Positions 1 through 13,600 of a DNA stretch of 64,000 nucleotides are shown here, piece after piece. Below the pieces are notes generated by a model. That model worked only from the letters and a program-made list of their open reading frames with translations, ran no database searches and had not been told where the DNA came from. The translations under genes were made by a program, and so were the position numbers. Origin of the DNA: Prosopocoilus inquinatus (taxonomy: Eukaryota; Arthropoda; Insecta; Coleoptera; Lucanidae); the NCBI GenBank assembly GCA_036172665.1, contig JAYKNF010000016.1, positions 992,001 to 1,056,000 on the forward strand. Direction: 5' to 3'. Numbering within the stretch: the stretch's first letter is position 1; each line of letters begins with the position of its first letter.

Positions 1-97
1 TTCCAGCTTCTGCAGCGTCCGAGAACTTCGTACTTCAAATCAAAGTTAGATACATCACAGGAACAACGCTAATAGGTGTTATTTCGTTCAAAACTAT
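1..97. repeat. Truncated 97-bp family A monomer (52-bp deletion), copy 1
   Basis: The monomer runs to AAAGTTA at 42-48 and then jumps straight to GATACATCAC, losing monomer positions 49-100 (52 bp). The trinucleotide TTA lies at both edges of the lost segment, so the deletion looks microhomology-mediated. The same deletion recurs at 443/444 and 6649/6650, which marks these copies as descendants of one event. Confidence 0.9.
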
Positions 98-395
98 TTC
101 CAGCTTCTGCTGCGTCCGAGAACTTCGTACTTCAAATCAAAGTTACTGGAGTCCATCGTAACGTCAAATAATATGATAGATAAGTAAGGATCGATTAGAT
201 ACAACACAGGAACAACGCTAATACGTGTTATTTCGTTCAAAACTATTTCCAGCTTCTGCTGCGTCCGAGAACTTCGTATCTCCCATCGGAGTTACTTTAG
301 TCCATCGTAACGTCAAATAACAAGATAGATAAGTAAGGGTCGATTAGGTACATCACAGGAACAACGCTAACACGTGTTATTTCGTTCAAAACTAT

Positions 396-492
396 TTCCA
401 GCTTCTGCTGCGTCCGAGAACTTCGTACTTCAAATCAAAGTTAGATACATCACAGGAACAACGCTAATAGGTGTTATTTCGTTCAAAACTAT
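396..492. repeat. Truncated 97-bp family A monomer (52-bp deletion), copy 2
   Basis: It has the same deletion breakpoint as the copy at 1-97, here at 443/444. It is an extra unit compared with the paralogous stretch near 7000, where a full-length monomer lies at this place. The offset between the two duplicated blocks therefore changes from 6601 to 6504 bp, exactly 97 bp. Confidence 0.88.
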
Positions 493-3400
493 TTCCAGCT
501 TCTGCTGCGTCCGAGAACTTCGTACTTCAAATCAAAGTTACTGCAGTCCATCGTAACGTCAAATAACAAGATAGATAAGTAAGGATCGATTAGATACATC
601 ACAGGAACAACGCTAATACGTGTTGTTTCGTTCAAAACTATTTCCAGCTTCTGCGGCGTCCGAAAACTTCGTATCTCAAATCAAAGTTACTGGAGTCCAT
701 CGTAACGTCAAATAACAAGATAGATAAGTAAGGATCGATTAGATACATCACAGGAACAACGCCAATACGTGTTGTTTCGTTCAAAACTATTTCCAGCTTC
801 TGCTGCGTCCGAAAACTTCGTATCTCAAATCAAAGTTACTGGAGTCCATCGTAACGTCAAATAACAAGATAGATAAGTAAGGATCGATTAGATACATCAC
901 AGGAACAACGCTAATACGTTTTATTTCGTTCAAAACTATTTCCAGCTTCTGCTGCGTCCGAGAACTTCGTACTTCAAATCAAAGTTCCTGGAGTCCATCG
1001 TAACGTCAAATAATATGATAGATAAGTAAGGATCGATTAGATACAACACAGGAACAACGCTAATACGTGTTGTTTCGTTCAAAACTATTTCCAGCTTCTG
1101 CTGCGTCCGAGAACTTCGTATCTCTAATCAAAGTTACTGGAGTCCATCGTAACGTCAAATAACAAGATAGATAAGTAAGGATCGATTAGATACATCAAAG
1201 GAACAACGCTAATACGTGTTATTTCGTTCTAAACTATTTCCAGCTTCTGCTGCGTCCGAGAACTTCGTATCTCCCATCGGAGTTACTGGAGTCCATCGTA
1301 ACGTCAAATAACAAGATAGATAAGTAAGGGTCGATTAGGTACATCACAGGAACAACGCTAACACGTGTTATTTCGTTCAAAACTATTTCCAGCTTCTGCT
1401 GCGTCCGAGAACTGCGTATCTCAAATCAAAGTTACTGCAGTCCATCGTAACGTCAAATAACAAGATAGATAAGTAAGGATCGATTAGATACATCACAGGA
1501 ACAACGCTAATACGTGTTGTTTCGTTCAAAACTATTTCCAGCTTCTGCTGCGTCCGAGAACTTCGTATCTCACATCAAAGTTACTGGAGTCCATCGTAAC
1601 GTCAAATAACAAGATAGATAAGTAAGGATCGAATAGATACAACACAGGAACAACTCTAATAGGTGTTGTTTCGTTCAAAACTATTTCCAGCTTCTGCTGC
1701 GTCCGAAAACATCGTATCTCACATCAGAGTTACTGGAGTCCATAGTAACGTCAAATAACAAGATAGATAAGTAAGGATCGATTGGATACATCACAGGAAC
1801 AACGCTAATACGTTTTATTTCGTTCAAAACTATTTCCAGCTTCTGCTGCGTCCGAGAACTTCGTACTTCAAATCAAAGTTACTGGAGTCCATCGTAACGT
1901 CAAATAATATGATAGATAAGTAAGGATCGATTAGTTACATCACAGGAACAACGCTAATACGAATTATTTTGTTCAAATCTATTTCCAGCTTCTGCTGCGT
2001 CCGAGAACTTCGTACTTCAAATCAAAGTTACTGGAGTCCATCGTAACGTCAAATAATATGATAGATAAGTAAGGATCGATTAGATACAACACACGAACAA
2101 CGCTAAGACGTGTTGTTTCGTTCAAAACTATTTCTAGCTTCTGCTGCGTCCGAAAACTTCGTATCACATATCAGAGTTACTGAAGTCTATCGTAACGTCA
2201 AATAACATGATAGATAAGTAAAGATCGATTAGATACATCACAGGAACGACGCTAATACGTGTTGTTTCGTTCGAAACTATTTCCAGCTTCTGCTGCGTCC
2301 GAGAATTTCGTATCTCAAATCAAAGTTACTGGAGTACATCGTAACGTCAAATAACAAGATAGATAAGTAAGGATCGATTAGATACATCATATTAACAACG
2401 CTAATACGTGTTGTTTCGTTCGAAACTATTTCCAGCTTCTGCTGCGTCCGAAAACTTCGTATCTCACATCAGAGTTACTGGAGTCCATCGTAATGTCAAA
2501 TAACAAGATAGATAAGTAAGGATCGATTAAATACATCACAGGAACAACGCTAATACGTGTTGTTTCGTTCAAAACTATTTCCAGCTTCTGCTGCGTCCGA
2601 AAACTTCGTATCTCACATCGGAGTTACTGGAGTCCATTGTAACGTCAAATAACAAGATAGATAAGTAAGGGTCGATTAGATACATCACAGGAACAACGCT
2701 AACACGTGTTATTTCGTTCAAAACTATTTCCAGCTTCTGCTGCGTCCGAGAACTTCGTATCTCAAATCTAAGTTACTGGAGTCCATCGTAACGTCAAATA
2801 ACAAGATAGATAAGTAAGGATCGATTAGATACATCACAGGAACAACGCTAATACGTGTTGTTTCGTTCAAAACTATTTCCAGCTTCTGCTGCGTCCGAGA
2901 AATTCGTATCTCACATCGGAGTTACTGGAGTCCATTGTAACGTCAAATAACAAGATAGATAAGTAAGGGTCGATTAAATACATCACAGGAACAACGCTAA
3001 CACGTGTTATTTCGTTCAAAACTATTTCCAGCTTCTGCTGCGTCCGAGAACTTCGTATCTCACATCAAAGTTACTGGAGTCCATCGTAACTTCAAATAAC
3101 AAGATAGATAAGTAAGGATCGAATAGATACAACACAGGAACAACGCTAATACGTGTTGTTTCGTTCAAAACTATTTCCAGCTTCTGCTGCGTCCGAAAAC
3201 ATCGTATCTCACATCAGAGTTACTGGAGTCCATCGTAACGTCAAATAACAAGATAGATAAGTAAGGATCGATTGGATACATCACAGGAACAACGCTAATA
3301 CGTGTTATTTCGTTCTAAACTATTTCCAGCTTCTGCTGCGTCCGAGAACTTCGTATCTCCCATCGGAGTTACTGGAGTCCATCGTAACGTCAAATAACAA

Positions 3401-6400
3401 GATAGATAAGTAAGGGTCGATTAGGTACATCACAGGAACAACGCTAACACTTGTTATTTCGTTCAAAACTATTTCCAGCTTCTGCTGCGTCCGAGAACTT
3501 CGTATCTCAAATCTAAGTTACTGGAGTCCATCGTAACGTCAAATAACAAGATAGATAAGTAAGGATCGATTAGATACATCACAGGAACAACGCTAATACG
3601 TGTTGTTTCGTTCAAAACTATTTCCAGCTTCTGCTGCGTCCGAGAAATTCGTATCTCACATCGGAGTTACTGGAGTCCATTGTAACGTCAAATAACAAGA
3701 TAGATAAGTAAGGGTCGATTAGATACATCACAGGAACAACGCTAACACGTGTTATTTCGTTCAAAACTATTTCCAGCTTCTGCTGCGTCCGAGAACTTCG
3801 TATCTCACATCAAAGTTACTGGAGTCCATCGTAACGTCAAATAACAAGATAGATAAGTAAGGATCGAATAGGTACAACACAGGAACAACGCTAATACGTG
3901 TTGTTTCGTTCAAAACTATTTCCAGCTTCTGCTGCGTCCGAAAACATCGTATCTCACATCAGAGTTACTGGAGTCCATCGTAACGTCAAATAACAATATA
4001 GATAAGTAAGGATCGATTGGATACATCACAGGAACAACGCTAATACGTGTTATTTCGTTCTAAACTATTTCCAGCTTCTGCTGCGTCCGAGAACTTCGTA
4101 TCTCCCATCGGAGTTACTGGAGTCCATCGTAACGTCAAATAACAAGATAGATAAGTAAGGGTCGATTAGGTACATCACAGGAACAACGCTAACACGTGTT
4201 ATTTCGTTCAAAACTATTTCCAGCTTCTGCTGCGTCCGAGAACTTCGTATCTCAAATCTAAGTTACTGGAGTCCATCGTAACGTCAAATAACAAGATAGA
4301 TAAGTAAGGATCGATTGGATACATCACAGGAACAACGCTAATACGTGTTATTTCGTTCTAAACTATTTCCAGCTTCTGCTGCGTCCGAGAACTTCGTATC
4401 TCCCATCGGAGTTACTGGAGTCCATCGTAACGTCAAATAACAAGATAGATAAGTAAGGATCGATTAGATACATCACAGGAACAACGCTAATACGTGTTGT
4501 TTCGTTCAAAACTATTTCCAGCTTCTGCTGCGTCCGAGAACTTCGTATCTCACATCAAAGTTACTGGAGTCCATCGTAACGTCAAATAACAAGATAGATA
4601 AGTAAGGATCGAATAGATACAACACAGGAACAACGCTAATAGGTGTTGTTTCGTTCAAAACTATTTCCAGCTTCTGCTGCGTCCGAAAACATCGTATCTC
4701 ACATCAGAGTTACTGGAGTCCATCGTAACGTCAAATAACAAGATAGATAAGTAAGGATCGATTGGATACATCACAGGAACAACGCTAATACGTTTTATTT
4801 CGTTCAAAACTATTTCCAGCTTCTGCTGCGTCCGAGAACTTCGTACTTCAAATCAAAGTTACTGGAGTCCATCGTAACGTCAAATAATATGATAGATAAG
4901 TAAGGATCGATTAGATACAACACACGAACAACGCTAAGACGTGTTGTTTCGTTCAAAACTATTTCTAGCTTCTGCTGCGTCCGAAAACTTCGTATCACAC
5001 ATCAGAGTTACTGAAGTCTATCGTAACGTCAAATAACATGATAGATAAGTAAAGATCGATTAGATACATCACAGGAACGACGCTAATACGTGTTGTTTCG
5101 TTCGAAACTATTTCCAGCTTCTGCTGCGTCCGAGAATTTCGTATCTCAAATCAAAGTTACTGGAGTACATCGTAACGTCAAATAACAAGATAGATAAGTA
5201 AGGATCGATTAGATACATCATATTAACAACGCTAATACGTGTTGTTTCGTTCGAAACTATTTCCAGCTTCTGCTGCGTCCGAAAACTTCGTATCTCACAT
5301 CAGAGTTACTGGAGTCCATCGTAATGTCAAATAACAAGATAGATAATTAAGGATCGATTAGATACATCACAGGAACAACGCTAATACGTGTTGTTTCGTT
5401 CAAAACTATTTCCAGCTTCTGCTGCGTCCGAAAACTTCGTATCTCACATCGGAGTTACTGGAGTCCATTGTAACGTCAAATAACAAGATAGATAAGTAAG
5501 GGTCGATTAGATACATCACAGGAACAACGCTAACACGTGTTATTTCGTTCAAAACTATTTCCAGCTTCTGCTGCGTCCGAGAACTTCGTATCTCACATCA
5601 AAGTTACTGGAGTCCATCGTAACTTCAAATAACAAGATAGATAAGTAAGGATCGAATAGATACAACACAGGAACAACGCTAATACGTGTTGTTTCGTTCA
5701 AAACTATTTCCAGCTTCTGCTGCGTCCGAAAACATCGTATCTCACATCAGAGTTACTGGAGTCCATTGTAACGTCAAATAACAAGATAGATAAGTAAGGG
5801 TCGATTAGATACATCACAGGAACAACGCTAATACGTGTTATTTCGTTCTAAACTATTTCCAGCTTCTGCTGCGTCCGAGAACTTCGTATCTCCCATCGGA
5901 GTTACTGGAGTCCATCGTAACGTCAAATAACAAGATAGATAAGTAAGGGTCGATTAGGTACATCACAGGAACAACGCTAACACGTGTTATTTCGTTCAAA
6001 ACTATTTCCAGCTTCTGCTGCGTCCGAGAACTTCGTATCTCAAATCTAAGTTACTGGAGTCCATCGTAACGTCAAATAACAAGATAGATAAGTAAGGATC
6101 GATTAGATACATCACAGGAACAACGCTAATACGTGTTGTTTCGTTCAAAACTATTTCCAGCTTCTGCTGCGTCCGAAAACTTCGTATCTCAAATCAAAGT
6201 TACTGGAGTCCATCGTAACGTCAAATAACAAGATAGATAAGTAAGGATCGATTAGATACATCACAGGAACAACGCTAATACGTGTTGTTTCGTTCAAAAC
6301 TATTTCCAGCTTCTGCTGCGTCCGAGAAATTCGTATCTCACATCGGAGTTACTGGAGTCCATTGTAACGTCAAATAACAAGATAGATAAGTAAGGGTCGA

Positions 6401-6601
6401 TTAGATACATCACAGGAACAACGCTAACACGTGTTATTTCGTTCAAAACTATTTCCAGCTTCTGCTGCGTCCGAAAACTTCGTATCTCACATCAGAGTTA
6501 CTGGAGTCCATCGTAATGTCAAATAACATGATAGATATGTAAGGATCGATTAGATACATCACAGGAACAACGCTAATACGTGTTATTTCGTTCAAAACTA
6601 T

Positions 6602-6698
6602 TTCCAGCTTCTGCAGCGTCCGAAAACTTCGTACTTCAAATCAAAGTTAGATACATCACAGGAACAACGCTAATAGGTGTTATTTCGTTCAAAACTAT
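6602..6698. repeat. Truncated 97-bp family A monomer (52-bp deletion), copy 3
   Basis: This is the counterpart of the copy at 1-97, with the breakpoint at 6649/6650. It shares the CTGCAGCG variant just upstream of the deletion with copy 1. It marks the start of the second copy of a duplicated block of about 4.1 kb. Confidence 0.9.
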
Positions 6699-9600
6699 TT
6701 CCAGCTTCTGCTGCGTCCGAGAACTTCGTACTTCAAATCAAAGTTACTGGAGTCCATCGTAACGTCAAATAATATGATAGATAAGTAAGGATCGATTAGA
6801 TACAACACAGGAACAACGCTAATACGTGTTATTTCGTTCAAAACTATTTCCAGCTTCTGCTGCGTCCGAGAACTTCGTATCTCCCATCGGAGTTACTTTA
6901 GTCCATCGTAACGTTAAATAACAAGATAGATAAGTAAGGGTCGATTAGGTACATCACAGGAACAACGCTAACACGTGTTATTTCGTTCAAAACTATTTCC
7001 AGCTTCTGCTGCGTCCGAGAACTTCGTATCTCAAATCAAAGTTACTGCAGTCCATCGTAACGTCAAATAACAAGATAGATAAGTAAGGATCGATTAGATA
7101 CATCACAGGAACAACGCTAATACGTGTTGTTTCGTTCAAAACTATTTCCAGCTTCTGCGGCGTCCGAAAACTTCGTATCTCAAATCAAAGTTACTGGAGT
7201 CCATCGTAACGTCAAATAACAAGATAGATAAGTAAGGATCGATTAGATACATCACAGGAACAACGCCAATACATGTTGTTTCGTTCAAAACTATTTCCAG
7301 CTTCTGCTGCGTCCGAAAACTTCGTATCTCAAATCAAAGTTACTGGAGTCCATCGTAACGTCAAATAACAAGATAGATAAGTAAGGATCGATTAGATACA
7401 TCACAGGAACAACGCTAATACGTTTTATTTCGTTCAAAACTATTTCCAGCTTCTGCTGCGTCCGAGAACTTCGTACTTCAAATCAAAGTTCCTGGAGTCC
7501 ATCGTAACGTCAAATAATATGATAGATAAGTAAGGATCGATTAGATACAACACAGGAACAACGCTAATACGTGTTGTTTCGTTCAAAACTATTTCCAGCT
7601 TCTGCTGCGTCCGAGAACTTCGTATCTCTAATCAAAGTTACTGGAGTCCATCGTAACGTCAAATAACAAGATAGATAAGTAAGGATCGATTAGATACATC
7701 AAAGGAACAACGCTAATACGTGTTATTTCGTTCTAAACTATTTCCAGCTTCTGCTGCGTCCGAGAACTTCGTATCTCCCATCGGAGTTACTGGAGTCCAT
7801 CGTAACGTCAAATAACAAGATAGATAAGTAAGGGTCGATTAGGTACATCACAGGAACAACGCTAACACGTGTTATTTCGTTCAAAACTATTTCCAGCTTC
7901 TGCTGCGTCCGAGAACTGCGTATCTCAAATCAAAGTTACTGCAGTCCATCGTAACGTCAAATAACAAGATAGATAAGTAAGGATCGATTAGATACATCAC
8001 AGGAACAACGCTAATACGTGTTGTTTCGTTCAAAACTATTTCCAGCTTCTGCTGCGTCCGAGAACTTCGTATCTCACATCAAAGTTACTGGAGTCCATCG
8101 TAACGTCAAATAACAAGATAGATAAGTAAGGATCGAATAGATACAACACAGGAACAACGCTAATAGGTGTTGTTTCGTTCAAAACTATTTCCAGCTTCTG
8201 CTGCGTCCGAAAACATCGTATCTCACATCAGAGTTACTGGAGTCCATCGTAACGTCAAATAACAAGATAGATAAGTAAGGATCGATTGGATACATCACAG
8301 GAACAACGCTAATACGTTTTATTTCGTTCAAAACTATTTCCAGCTTCTGCTGCGTCCGAGAACTTCGTACTTCAAACCAAAGTTACTGGAGTCCATCGTA
8401 ACGTCAAATAATATGATAGATAAGTAAGGATCGATTAGATACATCACAGGAACAACGCTAATACGAATTATTTCGTTCAAATCTATTTCCAGCTTCTGCT
8501 GCGTCCGAGAACTTCGTACTTCAAATCAAAGTTACTGGAGTCCATCGTAACGTCAAATAATATGATAGATAAGTAAGGATCGATTAGATACAACACACGA
8601 ACAACGCTAAGACGTGTTGTTTCGTTCAAAACCATTTCTAGGTTCTGCTGCGTCCGAAAACTTCGTATCACACATCAGAGTTACTGAAGTCTATCGTAAC
8701 GTCAAATAACATGATAGATAAGTAAAGATCGATTAGATACATCACAGGAACGACGCTAATACGTGTTGTTTCGTTCGAAACTATTTCCAGCTTCTGCTGC
8801 GTCCGAGAATTTCGTATCTCAAATCAAAGTTACTGGAGTACATCGTAACGTCAAATAACAAGATAGATAAGTAAGGATCGATTAGATACATCATATTAAC
8901 AACGCTAATACGTGTTGTTTCGTTCGAAACTATTTCCAGCTTCTGCTGCGTCCGAAAACTTCGTATCTCACATCAGAGTTACTGGAGTCCATCGTAATGT
9001 CAAATAACAAGATAGATAAGTAAGGATCGATTAGATACATCACAGGAACAACGCTAATACGTGTTGTTTCGTTCAAAACTATTTCCAGCTTCTGCTGCGT
9101 CCGAAAACTTCGTATCTCACATCGGAGATACTGGAGTCCATTGTAACGTCAAATAACAATATAGATAAGTAAGGGTCGATTAGATACATCACAGGAACAA
9201 CGCTAACACGTGTTATTTCGTTCAAAACTATTTCCAGCTTCTGCTGCGTCCGAGAACTTCGTATCTCAAATCTAAGTTACTGGAGTCCATCGTAACGTCA
9301 AATAACAAGATAGATAAGTAAGGATCGATTAGATACATCACAGGAACAACGCTAATACGTGTTGTTTCGTTCAAAACTATTTCCAGCTTCTGCTGCGTCC
9401 GAGAAATTCGTATCTCACATCGGAGTTACTGGAGTCCATTGTAACGTCAAATAACAAGATAGATAAGTAAGGGTCGATTAGATACATCACAGGAACAACG
9501 CTAACACGTGTTATTTCGTTCAAAACTATTTCCAGCTTCTGCTGCGTCCGAGAACTTCGTATCTCACATCAAAGTTACTGGAGTCCATCGTAACTTCAAA

Positions 9601-10559
9601 TAACAAGATAGATAAGTAAGGATCGAATAGATACAACACAGGAACAACGCTAATACGTGTTGTTTCGTTCAAAACTATTTCCAGCTTCTGCTGCGTCCGA
9701 AAACATCGTATCTCACATCAGAGTTACTGGAGTCCATCGTAACGTCAAATAACAAGATAGATAAGTAAGGATCGATTGGATACATCACAGGAACAACGCT
9801 AATACGTGTTATTTCGTTCTAAACTATTTCCAGCTTCTGCTGCGTCCGAGAACTTCGTATCTCCCATCGGAGTTACTGGAGTCCATCGTAACGTCAAATA
9901 ACAAGATAGATAAGTAAGGGTCGATTAGGTACATCACAGGAACAACGCTAACACGTGTTATTTCGTTCAAAACTATTTCCAGCTTCTGCTGCGTCCGAGA
10001 ACTTCGTATCTCAAATCTAAGTTACTGGAGTCCATCGTAACGTCAAATAACAAGATAGATAAGTAAGGATCGATTAGATACATCACAGGAACAACGCTAA
10101 TACGTGTTGTTTCGTTCAAAACTATTTCCAGCTTCTGCTGCGTCCGAGAAATTCGTATCTCACATCGGAGTTACTGGAGTCCATTGTAACGTCAAATAAC
10201 AAGATAGATAAGTAAGGGTCGATTAGATACATCACAGGAACAACGCTAACACGTGTTATTTCGTTCAAAACTATTTCCAGCTTCTGCTGCGTCCGAGAAC
10301 TTCGTATCTCACATCAAAGTTACTGGAGTCCATCGTAACGTCAAATAACAAGATAGATAAGTAAGGATCGAATAGATACAACACAGGAACAACGCTAATA
10401 CGTGTTGTTTCGTTCAAAACTATTTCCAGCTTCTGCTGCGTCCGAAAACATCGTATCTCACATCAGAGTTACTGGAGTCCATCGTAACGTCAAATAACAA
10501 GATAGATAAGTAAGGATCGATTGGATACATCACAGGAACAACGCTAATACGTGTTATTT

Positions 10560-10695
10560 CGTTCTAAACTATTTCCAGCTTCTGCTGCGTCCGAGAACTT
10601 CGTATCTCCCATCGGAGTTACTGGAGTCCATCGTAAGATAGATAAGTAAGGATCGATTAGATACATCACAGGAACAACGCTAATACGTGTTGTTT
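10560..10695. repeat. Family A monomer with unique 13-bp deletion
   Basis: TCCATCGTAA at 10627-10636 is followed directly by GATAGATAAG, so CGTCAAATAACAA (13 bp) is missing, with AA microhomology at the edges. This is also where similarity to the upstream duplicate (up to about 4135) is lost, so it may be a recombination seam rather than a simple deletion. Confidence 0.85.
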
Positions 10696-13600
10696 CGTTC
10701 AAAACTATTTCCAGCTTCTGCTGCGTCCGAGAACTTCGTATCTCACATCAAAGTTACTGGAATCCATCGTAACGTCAAATAACAAGATAGATAAGTAAGG
10801 ATCGAATAGATACAACACAGGAACAACGCTAATAGGTGTTGTTTCGTTCAAAACTATTTCCAGCTTCTGCTGCGTCCGAAAACATCGTATCTCACATCAG
10901 AGTTACTGGAGTCCATCGTAACGTCAAATAACAAGATAGATAAGTAAGGATCGATTGGATACATCACAGGAACAACGCTAATACGTTTTATTTCGTTCAA
11001 AACTATTTCCAGCTTCTGCTGCGTCCGAGAACTTCGTACTTCAAATCAAAGTTACTGGAGTCCATCGTAACGTCAAATAATATGATAGATAAGTAAGGAT
11101 CGATTAGATACAACACACGAACAACGCTAAGACGTGTTGTTTCGTTCAAAACTATTTCTAGCTTCTGCTGCGTCCGAAAACTTCGTATCACACATCAGAG
11201 TTACTGAAGTCTATCGTAACGTCAAATAACATGATAGATAAGTAAAGATCGATTAGATACATCACAGGAACGACGCTAATACGTGTTGTTTCGTTCGAAA
11301 CTATTTCCAGCTTCTGCTGCGTCCGAGAATTTCGTATCTCAAATCAAAGTTACTGGAGTACATCGTAACGTCAAATAACAAGATAGATAAGTAAGGATCG
11401 ATTAGATACATCATATTAACAACGCTAATACGTGTTGTTTCGTTCGAAACTATTTCCAGCTTCTGCTGCGTCCGAAAACTTCGTATCTCACATCAGAGTT
11501 ACTGGAGTCCATCGTAATGTCAAATAACAAGATAGATAATTAAGGATCGATTAGATACATCACAGGAACAACGCTAATACGTGTTGTTTCGTTCAAAACT
11601 ATTTCCAGCTTCTGCTGCGTCCGAAAACTTCGTATCTCACATCGGAGTTACTGGAGTCCATTGTAACGTCAAATAACAAGATAGATAAGTAAGGGTCGAT
11701 TAGATACATCACAGGAACAACGCTAACACGTGTTATTTCGTTCAAAACTATTTCCAGCTTCTGCTGCGTCCGAGAACTTCGTATCTCAAATCTAAGTTAC
11801 TGGAGTCCATCGTAACGTCAAATAACAAGATAGATAAGTAAGGATCGATTAGATACATCACAGGAACAACGCTAATACGTGTTGTTTCGTTCAAAACTAT
11901 TTCCAGCTTCTGCTGCGTCCGAGAAATTCGTATCTCACATCAAAGTTACTGGAGTCCATCGTAACTTCAAATAACAAGATAGATAAGTAAGGATCGAATA
12001 GATACAACACAGGAACAACGCTAATACGTGTTGTTTCGTTCAAAACTATTTCCAGCTTCTGCTGCGTCCGAAAACATCGTATCTCACATCAGAGTTACTG
12101 GAGTCCATCGTAACGTCAAATAACAAGATAGATAAGTAAGGATCGATTGGATACATCACAGGAACAACGCTAATACGTGTTATTTCGTTCTAAACTATTT
12201 CCAGCTTCTGCTGCGTCCGAGAACTTCGTATCTCCCATCGGAGTTACTGGAGTCCATCGTAACGTCAAATAACAAGATAGATAAGTAAGGGTCGATTAGG
12301 TACATCACAGGAACAACGCTAACACGTGTTATTTCGTTCAAAACTATTTCCAGCTTCTGCTGCGTCCGAGAACTTCGTATCTCAAATCTAAGTTACTGGA
12401 GTCCATCGTAACGTCAAATAACAAGATAGATAAGTAAGGATCGATTAGATACATCACAGGAACAACGCTAATACGTGTTGTTTCGTTCAAAACTATTTCC
12501 AGCTTCTGCTGCGTCCGAGAAATTCGTATCTCACATCGGAGTTACTGGAGTCCATTGTAACGTCAAATAACAAGATAGATAAGTAAGGGTCGATTAGATA
12601 CATCACAGGAACAACGCTAATACGTGTTATTTCGTTCTAAACTATTTCCAGCTTCTGCTGCGTCCGAGAACTTCGTATCTCCCATCGGAGTTACTGGAGT
12701 CCATCGTAACGTCAAATAACAAGATAGATAAGTAAGGGTCGATTAGGTACATCACAGGAACAACGCTAACACGTGTTATTTCGTTCAAAACTATTTCCAG
12801 CTTCTGCTGCGTCCGAGAACTTCGTATCTCCCATCGGAGTTACTGGAGTCCATCGTAACGTCAAATAACAAGATAGATAAGTAAGGATCGATTAGATACA
12901 TCACAGGAACAACGCTAATACGTGTTGTTTCGTTCAAAACTATTTCCAGCTTCTGCTGCGTCCGAAAACATCGTATCTCACATCAGAGTTACTGGAGTCC
13001 ATCGTAACGTCAAATAACAAGATAGATAAGTAAGGATCGATTGGATACATCACAGGAACAACGCTAATACGTGTTATTTCGTTCTAAACTATTTCCAGCT
13101 TCTGCTGCGTCCGAGAACTTCGTATCTCCCATCGGAGTTACTGGAGTCCATCGTAACGTCAAATAACAAGATAGATAAGTAAGGGTCGATTAGGTACATC
13201 ACAGGAACAACGCTAACACGTGTTATTTCGTTCAAAACTATTTCCAGCTTCTGCTGCGTCCGAGAACTTCGTATCTCAAATCTAAGTTACTGGAGTCCAT
13301 CGTAACGTCAAATAACAAGATAGATAAGTAAGGATCGATTGGATACATCACAGGAACAACGCTAATACGTGTTATTTCGTTCTAAACTATTTCCAGCTTC
13401 TGCTGCGTCCGAGAACTTCGTATCTCCCATCGGAGTTACTGGAGTCCATCGTAACGTCAAATAACAAGATAGATAAGTAAGGATCGATTAGATACATCAC
13501 AGGAACAACGCTAATACGTGTTGTTTCGTTCAAAACTATTTCCAGCTTCTGCTGCGTCCGAGAACTTCGTATCTCACATCAAAGTCACTGGAGTCCATCG

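Noticed and set aside
374..556. Plus-strand 60-codon frames at 374-556 and 6580-6762
   Set aside because: They arise only because the 52-bp deletion in the truncated monomers joins two open stretches. They duplicate with the DNA block.
1979..2167. Recurrent 60-65-codon minus-strand open frames (also at 4810, 8483, 11003, 13834, 16516, 18453, 46206, 47547, 56339, 58425, 61405, 62746) as a multicopy small protein
   Set aside because: They are the satellite monomer itself read on minus. The 149-bp period is not a multiple of 3, so the frame shifts each monomer and opens only where certain variants remove a stop. No start context, conservation beyond the DNA repeat, or protein family is visible.
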